In this document: positions 26,457 through 35,067 of the stretch, in pieces
How positions within the stretch are numbered: the stretch's first letter is position 1
Layout: each line of letters opens with the position of its first letter
Assembly: GCF_001667315.1 (NCBI RefSeq)
Contig: NZ_LZHT01000085.1
Coordinates: 24,725 to 88,724 of the forward strand
Origin: Mycobacterium sp. 852002-10029_SCH5224772
GTDB taxonomy: Bacteria; Actinomycetota; Actinomycetes; Mycobacteriales; Mycobacteriaceae
Length of the DNA stretch: 64,000 nucleotides
Reading direction: 5' to 3'
Notes under the pieces: model-generated
Database searches by the model: none
What the model was told of the DNA's origin: nothing
Seen by the model: the letters and a program-made list of their open reading frames with translations, nothing else
Translations under genes and position numbers: made by a program

Positions 26457-26732
26457 ATGGGCGACACACATCATGACCCGACGGATCGGCACCGCACCAC
26501 ACAACCCCGCGCCGGCCTCACGATGAAAGACAACTTCTTTTGGCCCGGGTTCATCCTGCTGGGAGTCGCATTAGCCGGCATCATCGCCACCGTCGCCGTC
26601 GCCGCCTACCAGCATTACGAATGGCTCACCACGATGGCGGTCATCGCGCTGCTCGCCGTCGTCGCCGCGTCGCTATGGTTCGTCGTGGAACTTCGCAGGG
26701 TCGCCCTCTTGGAGGGTCAACAAAACTGTTAG
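26457..26732 (+). CDS. UsfY-like two-helix membrane protein
   Basis: A 91-aa protein with a polar N-terminus (HHDPTDRHRTTQPRAGLTMK) and two hydrophobic helices (residues 27-48 and 55-77). The RTT-x-P-x-AG segment followed by two helices resembles proteins annotated UsfY, one of which sits beside sigF in mycobacteria; this assignment is from memory. AAAGGGAG precedes the ATG. It is the last gene of the putative three-gene operon. The function is unknown, presumably stress-related. Confidence 0.6.
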   Translation: MGDTHHDPTDRHRTTQPRAGLTMKDNFFWPGFILLGVALAGIIATVAVAAYQHYEWLTTMAVIALLAVVAASLWFVVELRRVALLEGQQNC

Positions 26733-26765
26733 CGGGGACGCCCCCCTCCCCCCGATCCTGTTGGG

Positions 26766-27269
26766 CTATTTGGCATTTCGGATCACCAGACGGGGCCGTA
26801 GCCGCGACGCGGTGACGTCGACCCCGGCAGCGAGGTCGTCGATCAGCGCATCGGCAAAGCCCACCAGCCCGGCGGTGTCGATGCCGTGCGGAGCCGGCCG
26901 ATCCCCCTGGGCAAGGTGGGCCGAGGCCCGACGAAGCAGTGTGGCTGCACCCTTGAGGTTGCCCCGCTGGGCGTGCGTGATCCCCACCGCGAGCTGCGTC
27001 AGGGCCTGCCACAGTGCCTGCTCGTCGGCCGGGCCGTTCTTCCAGGCCGCCTCGAGCACCTCGTGAGCGTTGAACGCGAGGCCCCGATCCAGCAGATCCT
27101 GGGCATAGGCGAGGGTCTCGGCCGGCGCCAGCACCAGGTCGTCCGGAACGCGCGCCACGCCCGCGCTGCCCGGCGGAAGGGGCCGGCCCAGATCGTCGCG
27201 CGGTCGGGCGCTTCGTGGCCGACCCGATTCGTCGCGATCCCGCTCGGTCATCTTTCCATCATGACGCAT
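26766..27269 (-). CDS. DUF309 family protein
   Basis: A 167-aa protein whose core (residues 45-115) is the DUF309 helical domain: LAYAQDLLDRGLAFNAHEVLEAAWK and ALWQALTQLAVGITHAQRGNLKGAATLL. The family has a HEVLE-W signature and no established function. The N-terminal 40 residues are charged and disordered. Start choice is uncertain between 27269 and an ATG at 27251. It lies 43 bases after the acetolactate-synthase-like gene on the same strand and may be co-transcribed with it. Confidence 0.85.
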   Translation of the reverse strand: MRHDGKMTERDRDESGRPRSARPRDDLGRPLPPGSAGVARVPDDLVLAPAETLAYAQDLLDRGLAFNAHEVLEAAWKNGPADEQALWQALTQLAVGITHAQRGNLKGAATLLRRASAHLAQGDRPAPHGIDTAGLVGFADALIDDLAAGVDVTASRLRPRLVIRNAK

Positions 27270-27312
27270 GTGGAACCCTACGCATCACATAGTTGGGCAA
27301 GAGGTTTGAGAG

Positions 27313-28959
27313 TTACAGCGTTTCGTCCAGTTCACCGAGGCGGTCGGTCAGCCGCAGGTTCTCCGAATAGTCGACCGGGCAGCTGATCAGCGAGACGCCG
27401 TCGTCATCGAGCGCGGCGCGCAACGTGGGCAGCAGCTCCTCGGCGCTGTTGATGCGATACCCCTTGGCGCCGAAGCTTTCCGCGTACGTCACCACGTCGG
27501 GATTGTTGAACTTCACGTAGTAATGCGCCCCGAGTTCGAGATCCATCTTCCATTCGATGAGGCCGTACCCGCCGTCCTCCCAAATCAGCACCACCAGCGG
27601 AATCCGCTCGCGGACGGCCGTCTCGATTTCTTGCGAGTTCATCAAGAACGCGCCGTCGCCGGCGACGGCCAGCACCTTGGACTCCGGCCGCGCCAGCTTC
27701 ACGCCCAGCGCTCCCGGAAGGGCAAAGCTCATGGTGGACAGGCCATTTGAAATCAGGCAGGTGTTCCTTTCGTACGTCGGATAAAGCCGGGCCATCCACA
27801 TCTTGGTGGCGCCGGTGTCGACCAAAACGACGTCGCTGCGGCCCAGCGCCGCGCGGGTATCGGCGACCACCCGCGCCGGCGCCAGCGGGTAGCGCGAATC
27901 CTGTTGGCCCCGAGCGAATTCCTCGGCGAGCAGGCCCGACCCGGGCGCGTCGGCGGCGTGGCTGAAGCTGTGACCGGAAAGCGCGTCGGTGAGGGCGTTC
28001 AGCGAATCGCTGATGTCCCCGATGATCCCCACGTCGACCGAGTAGTGCGCGTCGACCTCGGCCGGGAACCGGTGAATGTGGATGATCTTCTTGTCGGCCT
28101 GCGGGTTGATCCGGATCGGGTCGAATTCCTGCAACTCGTAGCCGACGGCGATGATGACGTCGGCGTTGTCGAACCCGAAGTTGACGTAGTCGTGGCCCAT
28201 GAAGCCCAGCGTGCCGATGCTGTTGTGGTGATCGTCGGGCATCACGCCCTTGCCGTGGAAGGTGTTGGCCACCTGGATGCCGAATTCGTCGGAGAAGCGC
28301 ACCAGGGCTTTGGTGGCGTCGGCGCGCGCGGCGCCGTGCCCGGCCAGCACCACCGGGCGCCGCGCGTCACGCAGGATTTCGACGGCCCGTTCCACCTGGC
28401 GGGGTGCCGGGGCGTCGGGTCGGACGACGTTGCGCGGCAACGGCCCCAGGTCATAGTCGGTCTCGTCGGCATCGATGTGCTCGGGCACCGCGAGGTAGAC
28501 CGCGGCCGGACGTTCGGACTCGGCCAGCTTGAAGGCCTTACGCACCATCTCGGGGATGGCGCGGGCGGTCGGGATGCCGGCCGCCCACCGGGTGATCGGG
28601 GTGAACATCGACACCAGGTCGACGTACTGGTGTGACTCCTTGAACTCGCGGTCGTGGCCCACCTGCGCGGAGATGGCGACCAGCGGGGTGCTGTTGGTGG
28701 TGGCGTCGGCGACGCCGAGTTGCATGTTGATCGCGCCGGGTCCCAGGGTGGACGACACCACCGCCGCCCGGCCGGTGACCCGGCCATACATCTCGGCCAT
28801 GAACGACGCGGCCTGCTCGTGCCGGGTGAGCACGTAGCGGATGTCGGACGACGCCAGCGCCTGCACGAAGCGGATGTTCTCCTCGCCGGGCAGCCCGAAC
28901 ACGACGGAAACGCCCTCGTTTTCCAGGCACTTGACGATCAGCTCAGCGGCTTGGGTCAT
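27313..28959 (-). CDS. ThDP-dependent acetolactate-synthase-like enzyme
   Basis: A 548-aa thiamine-diphosphate enzyme with the three-domain layout of acetolactate synthase. The catalytic glutamate is E48 in TRHEQAASFMA. The ThDP/Mg motif starts at GDGAFLMNSQEIETA and closes with EDGGYGL. Biosynthetic IlvB is longer and needs IlvN, and no small subunit is nearby, so a catabolic-type (AlsS-like) or other 2-keto-acid ligase/decarboxylase role is possible. It is divergent from gabD1, an aldehyde dehydrogenase that could oxidise an aldehyde product; that pairing is inferred from position. I do not recall it next to Rv0234c in M. tuberculosis. Confidence 0.88.
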   Translation of the reverse strand: MTQAAELIVKCLENEGVSVVFGLPGEENIRFVQALASSDIRYVLTRHEQAASFMAEMYGRVTGRAAVVSSTLGPGAINMQLGVADATTNSTPLVAISAQVGHDREFKESHQYVDLVSMFTPITRWAAGIPTARAIPEMVRKAFKLAESERPAAVYLAVPEHIDADETDYDLGPLPRNVVRPDAPAPRQVERAVEILRDARRPVVLAGHGAARADATKALVRFSDEFGIQVANTFHGKGVMPDDHHNSIGTLGFMGHDYVNFGFDNADVIIAVGYELQEFDPIRINPQADKKIIHIHRFPAEVDAHYSVDVGIIGDISDSLNALTDALSGHSFSHAADAPGSGLLAEEFARGQQDSRYPLAPARVVADTRAALGRSDVVLVDTGATKMWMARLYPTYERNTCLISNGLSTMSFALPGALGVKLARPESKVLAVAGDGAFLMNSQEIETAVRERIPLVVLIWEDGGYGLIEWKMDLELGAHYYVKFNNPDVVTYAESFGAKGYRINSAEELLPTLRAALDDDGVSLISCPVDYSENLRLTDRLGELDETL

Positions 28960-29039
28960 CCGACACCTCCCTTAGGGGAACGATAGTGGCACTGTGGAGG
29001 TTGGACTTTTCAGCCACTCATCCGATGAAGGAGGGCCCG

Positions 29040-30422
29040 GTGCCCATCGCCACCATCAACCCCGCTACCGGCGAGACGGTGAAGACCTTCACCCCGGCCA
29101 CCGACGACGAAGTCGACGCCGCGATCGCCCGCGCCTACGAGCGCTTCCTCGACTACCGCCACACCACCACGTTTGCCCAGCGCGCCGGGTGGGCAAACGC
29201 CACCGCCGATTTGCTGGAGGCGGAGGCCGACGAGGTCGCCGCCATGATGACGCTGGAGATGGGTAAAACCCTGAAATCGGCCAAGGCCGAGGTACTGAAG
29301 TGCGCCAAGGGTTTTCGCTACTACGCCGACAACGCCGAGCAGCTGCTGGCCGACGAGCCGGCCGACGCCGAGGCGGTCGGCGCGAAGAAGGCCTACATCC
29401 GCTACCAGCCGCTCGGTGTGGTGCTGGCCGTGATGCCGTGGAACTTCCCGCTGTGGCAGGCCGTGCGGTTCGCCGCACCGGCGCTGATGGCCGGCAACGT
29501 CGGGATCCTCAAGCACGCGTCCAACGTTCCCCAGAGCGCGCTGTACCTGTCCGACGTCATCACCCGCGGCGGCTTCCCCGACGGCTGCTTCCAGACGCTG
29601 CTGGTCTCCTCGGGCGCCGTCGAGCGCATCCTGCGCGACCCGCGCGTCGCCGCGGCGACCCTGACCGGCAGCGAACCGGCCGGCCAATCGGTGGCGGCCA
29701 TCGCCGGTGACGAGATCAAGCCGACCGTGCTCGAGCTCGGCGGCAGCGACCCGTTCATCGTGATGCCCTCGGCGAACCTGGACGAGGCCGCCAAGACCGC
29801 GGTGACCGCCCGGGTGCAGAACAACGGCCAATCCTGCATCGCCGCAAAGCGGTTCATCGTCCACACCGACATCTACGACGCGTTCGTCGACAAGTTCACC
29901 GAGCGCATGCAGGCACTCACCGTCGGCGACCCGACCGACCCGGACACCGATGTGGGCCCGCTGGCCACCGAGTCGGGCCGCGACGAGATCGCCAAGCAGG
30001 TCGACGACGCTGCCGCCGCGGGCGCCACCGTCCGCCTCGGCGGCAAGCCCCTGGACCGGCCGGGGTGGTTCTACCCGCCGACGGTGGTCACCGACATCAC
30101 CAAGGACATGGCGCTGTACGCCGAGGAGGTGTTCGGCCCGGTCGCGTCGATGTACCGGGCGGCCGACATCGACGAGGCCATCGAGATCGCCAACGCCACC
30201 ACCTTCGGCCTGGGCTCCAACGCCTGGACCGATGACGAGGCCGAGCAGCAGCGCTTCATCGACGACATCGAGGCCGGCCAGGTCTTCATCAACGGGATGA
30301 CGGTGTCCTATCCCGAATTGGGGTTCGGCGGCGTCAAACGATCCGGCTACGGACGCGAACTCGCGGGCCTGGGCATCCGCGCGTTCGTCAACGCCAAGAC
30401 CGTCTGGGTCGGTGACTCCTAG
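29040..30422 (+). CDS. gabD1: Succinate-semialdehyde dehydrogenase GabD1
   Basis: A 460-aa aldehyde dehydrogenase matching Rv0234c. The catalytic cysteine is C266 (NNGQSCIAAKRF) and the general base E232 (VLELGGSDPF). The NAD(P) segment MPWNFPLWQ is intact. It oxidises succinic semialdehyde to succinate, bypassing part of the TCA cycle and feeding SDH. I chose GTG 29040 because AAGGAGGG stands 4 bases before it; the frame is open back to 28986 and includes an ATG at 29025, but the ribosome site lies inside that extension. Confidence 0.93.
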   Translation: MPIATINPATGETVKTFTPATDDEVDAAIARAYERFLDYRHTTTFAQRAGWANATADLLEAEADEVAAMMTLEMGKTLKSAKAEVLKCAKGFRYYADNAEQLLADEPADAEAVGAKKAYIRYQPLGVVLAVMPWNFPLWQAVRFAAPALMAGNVGILKHASNVPQSALYLSDVITRGGFPDGCFQTLLVSSGAVERILRDPRVAAATLTGSEPAGQSVAAIAGDEIKPTVLELGGSDPFIVMPSANLDEAAKTAVTARVQNNGQSCIAAKRFIVHTDIYDAFVDKFTERMQALTVGDPTDPDTDVGPLATESGRDEIAKQVDDAAAAGATVRLGGKPLDRPGWFYPPTVVTDITKDMALYAEEVFGPVASMYRAADIDEAIEIANATTFGLGSNAWTDDEAEQQRFIDDIEAGQVFINGMTVSYPELGFGGVKRSGYGRELAGLGIRAFVNAKTVWVGDS

Positions 30423-30446
30423 GCCGTCTCAGTGTCAGGGTGAGCG

Positions 30447-31382
30447 CTAGACGCTGGCCAGCGCCCGCTCGTCCTCGTCGGCGAACGTGTCCTCGAGCTG
30501 CAGCGGCGAGTAGTCCAGGTCGATCTCGGCGAGCGGCCGGCCCCGGGCGCTGGAGATGGTGCCGAACCGCCGCATCCCCTTGTCGCTGGCGTACTGCATG
30601 AACTCGTCGACCGACAGGCCGAAGGGCATCGGGTCGTAAAGGGCGAAACCCTCTTCGATCAGGCGCAGTCCGAGCGGCATGAGCTCGTTCATCCGCGTTT
30701 CGAAGACGCCCCAGTTGGCGTCGTCGGCGGCGACGTGCCGGCGGCAGGTGAAGGTGCCCCACGCCATGTGCCGCCGCTCGTCGTCGCCGATTCGCCGGAC
30801 CAGCTCCTGCATGCCCGGCAGGATGCCGCGCTCCACGCAGATCTTGTGCCAGCCGAAGTACCCGGTGAGCGCCAACATGCCTTCGACCATGTGGTTGTAG
30901 GTGACCGAGGCCCGCACCTGGGCGGCCGGCGACGGATCGACCATCAGCGCGTTCAGACACTTGGGCAGCTCTTCGTAGAAGATCGTGCGGTAGGTCGGCA
31001 CGTCCTCGAGGTAGTAGTGCAGGTCCTCGGTGATGCCGACGGCGTCGAGCCACATGCGGAACACCTGGACGTGCTTGGCCTCTTCGAAGGCGAACTGCGT
31101 CAGATACATCTCGTCGCCGAGCCGGCCTTCGGCGCGCATCGCGGCCATGAACGGTTGGATGTCCTGGGTCACCGATTCCTCGCCGGCAATGAACTCGGCG
31201 CACAACCGGGTCGCATAGCTGCGTTCGTCGTCGGTGAGGCGCTCCCAGTCCTCCCTGTCGCGGGAGAAGTCGATGTCGGCCGGGTTCCAGAATTTCGCGT
31301 TGCCGCCCGCAAACAGCTTGAGCGGCAAGCTTTCCCAGTTGAGACCGCCCTCGGCCATCGAGGCGATTCGGGTTCGATTCAT
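30447..31382 (-). CDS. nrdB: R2-like ligand-binding oxidase (Rv0233, annotated nrdB)
   Basis: A 311-aa ferritin-fold protein of the R2lox class, not a true ribonucleotide reductase R2. The metal ligands E68, E101, H104, E167, E202 and H205 are all present, as are V71 and Y162, which form the Val-Tyr ether cross-link in the M. tuberculosis protein. That numbering matches exactly, confirming the start. The protein assembles a Mn/Fe cofactor and binds a fatty-acid-like ligand; its reaction is unproven. It overlaps the upstream tetR gene by 4 bases (ATGA), so the two are co-translated. Confidence 0.95.
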   Translation of the reverse strand: MNRTRIASMAEGGLNWESLPLKLFAGGNAKFWNPADIDFSRDREDWERLTDDERSYATRLCAEFIAGEESVTQDIQPFMAAMRAEGRLGDEMYLTQFAFEEAKHVQVFRMWLDAVGITEDLHYYLEDVPTYRTIFYEELPKCLNALMVDPSPAAQVRASVTYNHMVEGMLALTGYFGWHKICVERGILPGMQELVRRIGDDERRHMAWGTFTCRRHVAADDANWGVFETRMNELMPLGLRLIEEGFALYDPMPFGLSVDEFMQYASDKGMRRFGTISSARGRPLAEIDLDYSPLQLEDTFADEDERALASV

Positions 31383-32074
31383 GTGACCTCCTCAGATCGT
31401 TTGGGGGTGGAGCTGACCGGCAGGGCTTGCGGCGCGGCCGAGAACGCGGCCGCCAGTACCCCGACGAGCCTGCGCACGGCCAGCGCCGGCTGCTCGGGGC
31501 TGGGCTCGTCGAGCCCGAGGACCGGATCCAAACCGCGCATGTAGGGCGCCAGCGCCAGGTGCGGAAAGATCAACAGCAGCAACGACAACAGCGCGTCGGT
31601 GTCCGAATCGGCGCGCAGGTCGCCGCGAACCTGCGCGTCGCGCACGAGGGGGCGCATCACTTCCAGGTAGTGGCGGTGGATCACGTTCTGCACGCTGATC
31701 CGGGCCTCGGTGTCGACTTCGAGGGTCGCCGCGGCGTGCAGAGCGCGCTCGTGCGGGTGATCCGCGAAGTAGGCCACCCAGGTGTCGAGCCAGTCGGTCA
31801 GGAACTCGAAGAAGGGCCGGCTGGGGTCGAGTTCGTGGATGCGTCCTTCCATGTAGGCGCGCACCCGCTGGCTGGCGATGTCGGCGATGAACGCATACAG
31901 GTCGCGCTTGTCGGCGAAGTACTGGAACAGGCTTCCCTTGGCGACCCCCGCGCGGCGCGCGATGACGTTCAGGCTGCCGCGGGAAAACCCGTGCGCTCCG
32001 AATTCCGACTCCGCGGCTTCGATGATCGCGGCGCGACGAGCGGGGTCGACGCGCGCCCAGGTGACCGTCGGCAA
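31379..32074 (-). CDS. TetR-family regulator of R2lox (Rv0232-like)
   Basis: A 231-aa TetR regulator (HTH at about residues 17-60: [37 protein letters not shown]). I chose the TTG at 32074, preceded by GAGGAGG 6 bases upstream; this agrees with the M. tuberculosis start as I recall it ([11 protein letters not shown]) and leaves two perfect dyads upstream as operators. The ORF could be extended to an ATG at 32107, but that codon lies inside a dyad. It overlaps nrdB by ATGA, and probably represses its own operon. Confidence 0.92.
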   Translation of the reverse strand: MPTVTWARVDPARRAAIIEAAESEFGAHGFSRGSLNVIARRAGVAKGSLFQYFADKRDLYAFIADIASQRVRAYMEGRIHELDPSRPFFEFLTDWLDTWVAYFADHPHERALHAAATLEVDTEARISVQNVIHRHYLEVMRPLVRDAQVRGDLRADSDTDALLSLLLLIFPHLALAPYMRGLDPVLGLDEPSPEQPALAVRRLVGVLAAAFSAAPQALPVSSTPKRSEEVT

Positions 32075-32092
32075 TGCCGCCTCCTCAATTGA

Positions 32093-32107
32093 ATGACCAC
32101 TGGTCAT
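32093..32107. promoter_or_regulatory. Operator dyad 1 for Rv0232 TetR
   Basis: ATGACCA-C-TGGTCAT is a perfect 7-1-7 palindrome, 19-33 bases before the TTG start of the tetR gene. Confidence 0.6.
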
Positions 32108-32110
32108 CCT

Positions 32111-32130
32111 ACTGTGAGGAACCTCACAGT
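32111..32130. promoter_or_regulatory. Operator dyad 2 for Rv0232 TetR
   Basis: ACTGTGAGG-AA-CCTCACAGT is a perfect 9-2-9 palindrome, adjacent to but different in sequence from dyad 1. Two unrelated dyads may mean two regulators or one operator plus a terminator-like hairpin. Confidence 0.6.
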
Positions 32131-32242
32131 CAAGGGGTCACGGGAGGTTACCGGCGTAGCGCCCGACTGTGCGTCCAGCCGCGCAGTGGGCTTCGAGCGT
32201 GCGGCCAGCCGCGCACGGGGCGGGCACGGCAGGCCAAAGAGG

Positions 32243-33964
32243 TCAGGGCCGCATCCGGTAGGCGCCGCTGAGCGGAAGGACGTGCTCCTTCCACATCTGG
32301 TCGTAGCGCGCGGGGTCGTGCACGGGGCGCCGGATCATCCGGAGCGCGAAGCGGGACTGGGCGTCCGTCGTCGCGGGCTTGTCGCTCAACTCGACGGCGT
32401 AGCCGTTGAAGTCGCGGACCAGGACGGCGAAGATCTCGTCGATCAATGCCTCGTCCACCCCGGAGAGCCCGGCCTCCTCCAGGATGAGCTGGGCGTAGGG
32501 CACGGTCGCGAACAGCTGGCCGACCCCGAACGCGAAGTCGATGTCCTTCTGCTGCACCGCATCCGGGGTGGCGGAGGCCAGCATCTCGGCGAGCACGTCG
32601 ATCTGTGCGCGCAGCAGTGCGACGTTGGGGAGATGCCCGAAGCTGTCGAACGGCGCGCGCCAATCATGGAAACGGACCTTGCCCAGGCCGCCGGTCGCCC
32701 CCTGCGCGAACAGGAAGGCGTCGTCGGCCGCGTCGTCACGGCGGCCGATCAACGGCAGCGCCCCGGTGGGGGCGAACAAGAAGTTCGGCATGAACTTGCC
32801 CAGCAGCCCGATGTTGATGTGGACGGTGCCTTCCAGCCTTGGCAGCAGGCCGATCTCGCGGGTCATCGCCTCAAAGATGGTGTCCTTCTCCACGCCCTTG
32901 GCGGCGATGACGTCCCACAGCGCGGTGATGACGCGTTCGCCCTCGCTGGTGATCTTCGCCTTGGTGAGCGGGCTGTAGAGCAGGTAGCGGCGGTCCTCGG
33001 CGGACGCGCTGCGCATGTAGTCGCAGGCCCGGGTGGCGACCAGCCGCATGGCGACCAGCCGGGCGTAGGCATCGGTGAGCAGCCGCCGCACGTGGGTGAA
33101 GTCGGTGACGACGGTCCCGTACAGGATGCGGTTGGACGCGTGGGTGACCGCCTCGTACATCGCGTGCGTGCACATGCCGACCGCGCCCCACCCGAGGTTG
33201 TACTTGCAGACGTTGACGGTGTTCAGCGCGGCGTGGAAGGCCTCGGGGCCGCGGTGCAGGATGTCGGCTTCGGTCACCGGGTAGTCGCGCAGCGCGTAGT
33301 TGGCCACGTAGTTCTGTGAATTCACCACGTTCTTGATCAGGTGGTAGCGCTCGTGCTGGGAGTCGGCGGCGAAGAACACGTACTCGGCTTCGTTCTTCGA
33401 GGTGCCGGCGAACTTGCCGAAGGTGGAGACCATCCGGGCCACGTTGGCGTTGCCGATGTAGTACTTCTCCCCGGTGGCGCTCCAGCCCCCGCCCGCAGAC
33501 GGCGTCAGGTTCATGTCGGTCTGGTAGACGTCGGCGCCGTGCGTCTGCTCTGACAATCCGAACGCGAACACCTCCCCGGCCTCGAGCAACGCGGCGGCCT
33601 TGCGCTTGGCATCGGAGTTGGCGCTCATCCAGATCGGGCCCAGGCCCAGGGCGGTGACCTGGAACGGGTACCAGTAGTTCAGCCCGTAGAAGCCGACGAT
33701 CTCGGCGAACGCACTGATCCGGTAGGTGTCCCAGCGGCAGGCCAAGTCATCCGAAGCGCCATGGGCGCTGGGTGTCAGCAACGACGCGAAAATGCGCTCC
33801 CGGCCGATGTGGTCCAAAAACTCGGAGTACCAGACCCGTTCGTGGTCGTCGGACTTCAACCGCGCCTTTCCCCGGGTCTCGAAGAAGTCCACCGTGGCTG
33901 CCATGATCTCGGTGGAGCGGCGGTCGGGGTACTGGCGTTGCAGGTGGTCGGGATTGAGCAACAT
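32243..33964 (-). CDS. fadE4: Acyl-CoA dehydrogenase FadE4
   Basis: A 573-aa acyl-CoA dehydrogenase-family flavoprotein matching Rv0231 (about 568 aa). The acyl-CoA dehydrogenase middle domain (FAFGLSEQTHGADVY, YYIGNANVARMVSTFGKF) and the helical C-terminal domain are recognisable, but the usual YEGT catalytic segment is not obvious, so the base residue may differ. I chose ATG 33964 (MLLNPDHLQRQYPDRR) with GGGAG 7 bases upstream; the longer frame to 34075 runs into the divergent php promoter. The physiological substrate is unknown. Confidence 0.92.
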   Translation of the reverse strand: MLLNPDHLQRQYPDRRSTEIMAATVDFFETRGKARLKSDDHERVWYSEFLDHIGRERIFASLLTPSAHGASDDLACRWDTYRISAFAEIVGFYGLNYWYPFQVTALGLGPIWMSANSDAKRKAAALLEAGEVFAFGLSEQTHGADVYQTDMNLTPSAGGGWSATGEKYYIGNANVARMVSTFGKFAGTSKNEAEYVFFAADSQHERYHLIKNVVNSQNYVANYALRDYPVTEADILHRGPEAFHAALNTVNVCKYNLGWGAVGMCTHAMYEAVTHASNRILYGTVVTDFTHVRRLLTDAYARLVAMRLVATRACDYMRSASAEDRRYLLYSPLTKAKITSEGERVITALWDVIAAKGVEKDTIFEAMTREIGLLPRLEGTVHINIGLLGKFMPNFLFAPTGALPLIGRRDDAADDAFLFAQGATGGLGKVRFHDWRAPFDSFGHLPNVALLRAQIDVLAEMLASATPDAVQQKDIDFAFGVGQLFATVPYAQLILEEAGLSGVDEALIDEIFAVLVRDFNGYAVELSDKPATTDAQSRFALRMIRRPVHDPARYDQMWKEHVLPLSGAYRMRP

Positions 33965-34089
33965 GGCGGGGCTCCCAGCGGGTTCACGACGCAGACGAGG
34001 GTGACGGTACTGCAACTGCGGGGCCGTCGGGGCGCGCCGGAACAAAACGACTCTGTTCGTGAGGTGCCAGTCCACCTAGCATCAGTGGC

Positions 34090-35067
34090 GTGTCAGAACT
34101 CAATACCGCTCGCGGGTCCATCGATACCGCTCAGTTGGGCGTGACCCTCATGCACGAACACGTGTTCATCATGACCACCGAGATCGCCGAGAACTATCCC
34201 GAGGCGTGGGGCGACGAAGAGCGGCGGGTGGCCGACGCCATCGATAGGCTCAACGAGCTGAAGTCGCGCGGCGTGGACACCATCGTCGACCTCACCGTGA
34301 TCGGCCTGGGCCGCTACATCCCGCGCATCGCCCGGGTCGCGGCCGCGACCGAACTGAATATCGTTGTGGCGACCGGGCTTTACACCTACAACGACGTGCC
34401 GTTCTATTTTCACTACCTGGGTCCGGGCGCCGAGCTGGGCGGCCCGGAGATCATGACCGACATGTTCGTCCGCGACATCGAGCAGGGCATCGCCGACACC
34501 GGCGTCAAGGCCGGCATCCTCAAGTGCGCCACCGATGCGCCCGGCGTCACCCCCGGTGTCGAGCGGGTGCTGCGCGCGGTCGCCCAGGCGCACAAGCGCA
34601 CCGGCGTGCCGATCTCCACGCACACCCACGCCGGACTGCGGCGCGGCCTCGAACAGCAGCGGATCTTCGAAGAAGAAGGCGTCGACCTGAGCCGGGTGGT
34701 CATCGGGCACTCCGGCGACAGCACGGACGTCGGCTACCTCGAAGAGCTGATCGCGGCCGGATCGTATTTGGGCATGGACCGGTTCGGCATCGACGCGATC
34801 TCGCCCTTCGAGGACCGGGTGAACATCGTCGCGCAGATGTGCGAGCGCGGTCACGCCGACAAGATGGTGCTGTCCCACGATGCCAACTGCTACTTCGACG
34901 CGCTGCCCGAAGAGCTGGTGCCACAGGTGATGCCGAACTGGCACTACCTGCACATCCACAACGACGTGATCCCCGCGCTCAAGGAGCGCGGGGTGACCGA
35001 CGAGCAGCTGCACACCATGCTGGTCGACAATCCGCGTCGCATCTTCGAGCAGACGGGCGCCTACTAA
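34090..35067 (+). CDS. php: Phosphotriesterase-like lactonase
   Basis: A 325-aa binuclear metal amidohydrolase matching Rv0230c. The ligands are H22 and H24 (HEHV), the carbamylated lysine K145 (GILKCATD), H178, H207 (GHSGDS) and D264 (SHDANC). The family hydrolyses lactones, including acyl-homoserine lactones, with side activity on phosphotriesters. The start is GTG (MSELNTARG). It is divergent from fadE4. Its TAA directly abuts the ATG of a CoA ligase, so the two products are made together. Confidence 0.95.
   Translation: MSELNTARGSIDTAQLGVTLMHEHVFIMTTEIAENYPEAWGDEERRVADAIDRLNELKSRGVDTIVDLTVIGLGRYIPRIARVAAATELNIVVATGLYTYNDVPFYFHYLGPGAELGGPEIMTDMFVRDIEQGIADTGVKAGILKCATDAPGVTPGVERVLRAVAQAHKRTGVPISTHTHAGLRRGLEQQRIFEEEGVDLSRVVIGHSGDSTDVGYLEELIAAGSYLGMDRFGIDAISPFEDRVNIVAQMCERGHADKMVLSHDANCYFDALPEELVPQVMPNWHYLHIHNDVIPALKERGVTDEQLHTMLVDNPRRIFEQTGAY

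Noticed and set aside
34040..34058. GAACA-N9-TGTTC between fadE4 and php as an SOS box
   Set aside because: The mycobacterial LexA box has a 4-base spacer (GAAC-N4-GTTC); nine bases do not fit. It may still be some other operator, but evidence is thin.
32243..34075. Longer FadE4 frame starting at 34075
   Set aside because: The extra 37 residues overlap the divergent php promoter and lack a ribosome site; ATG 33964 has GGGAG at the right distance and the family-like N-terminus.
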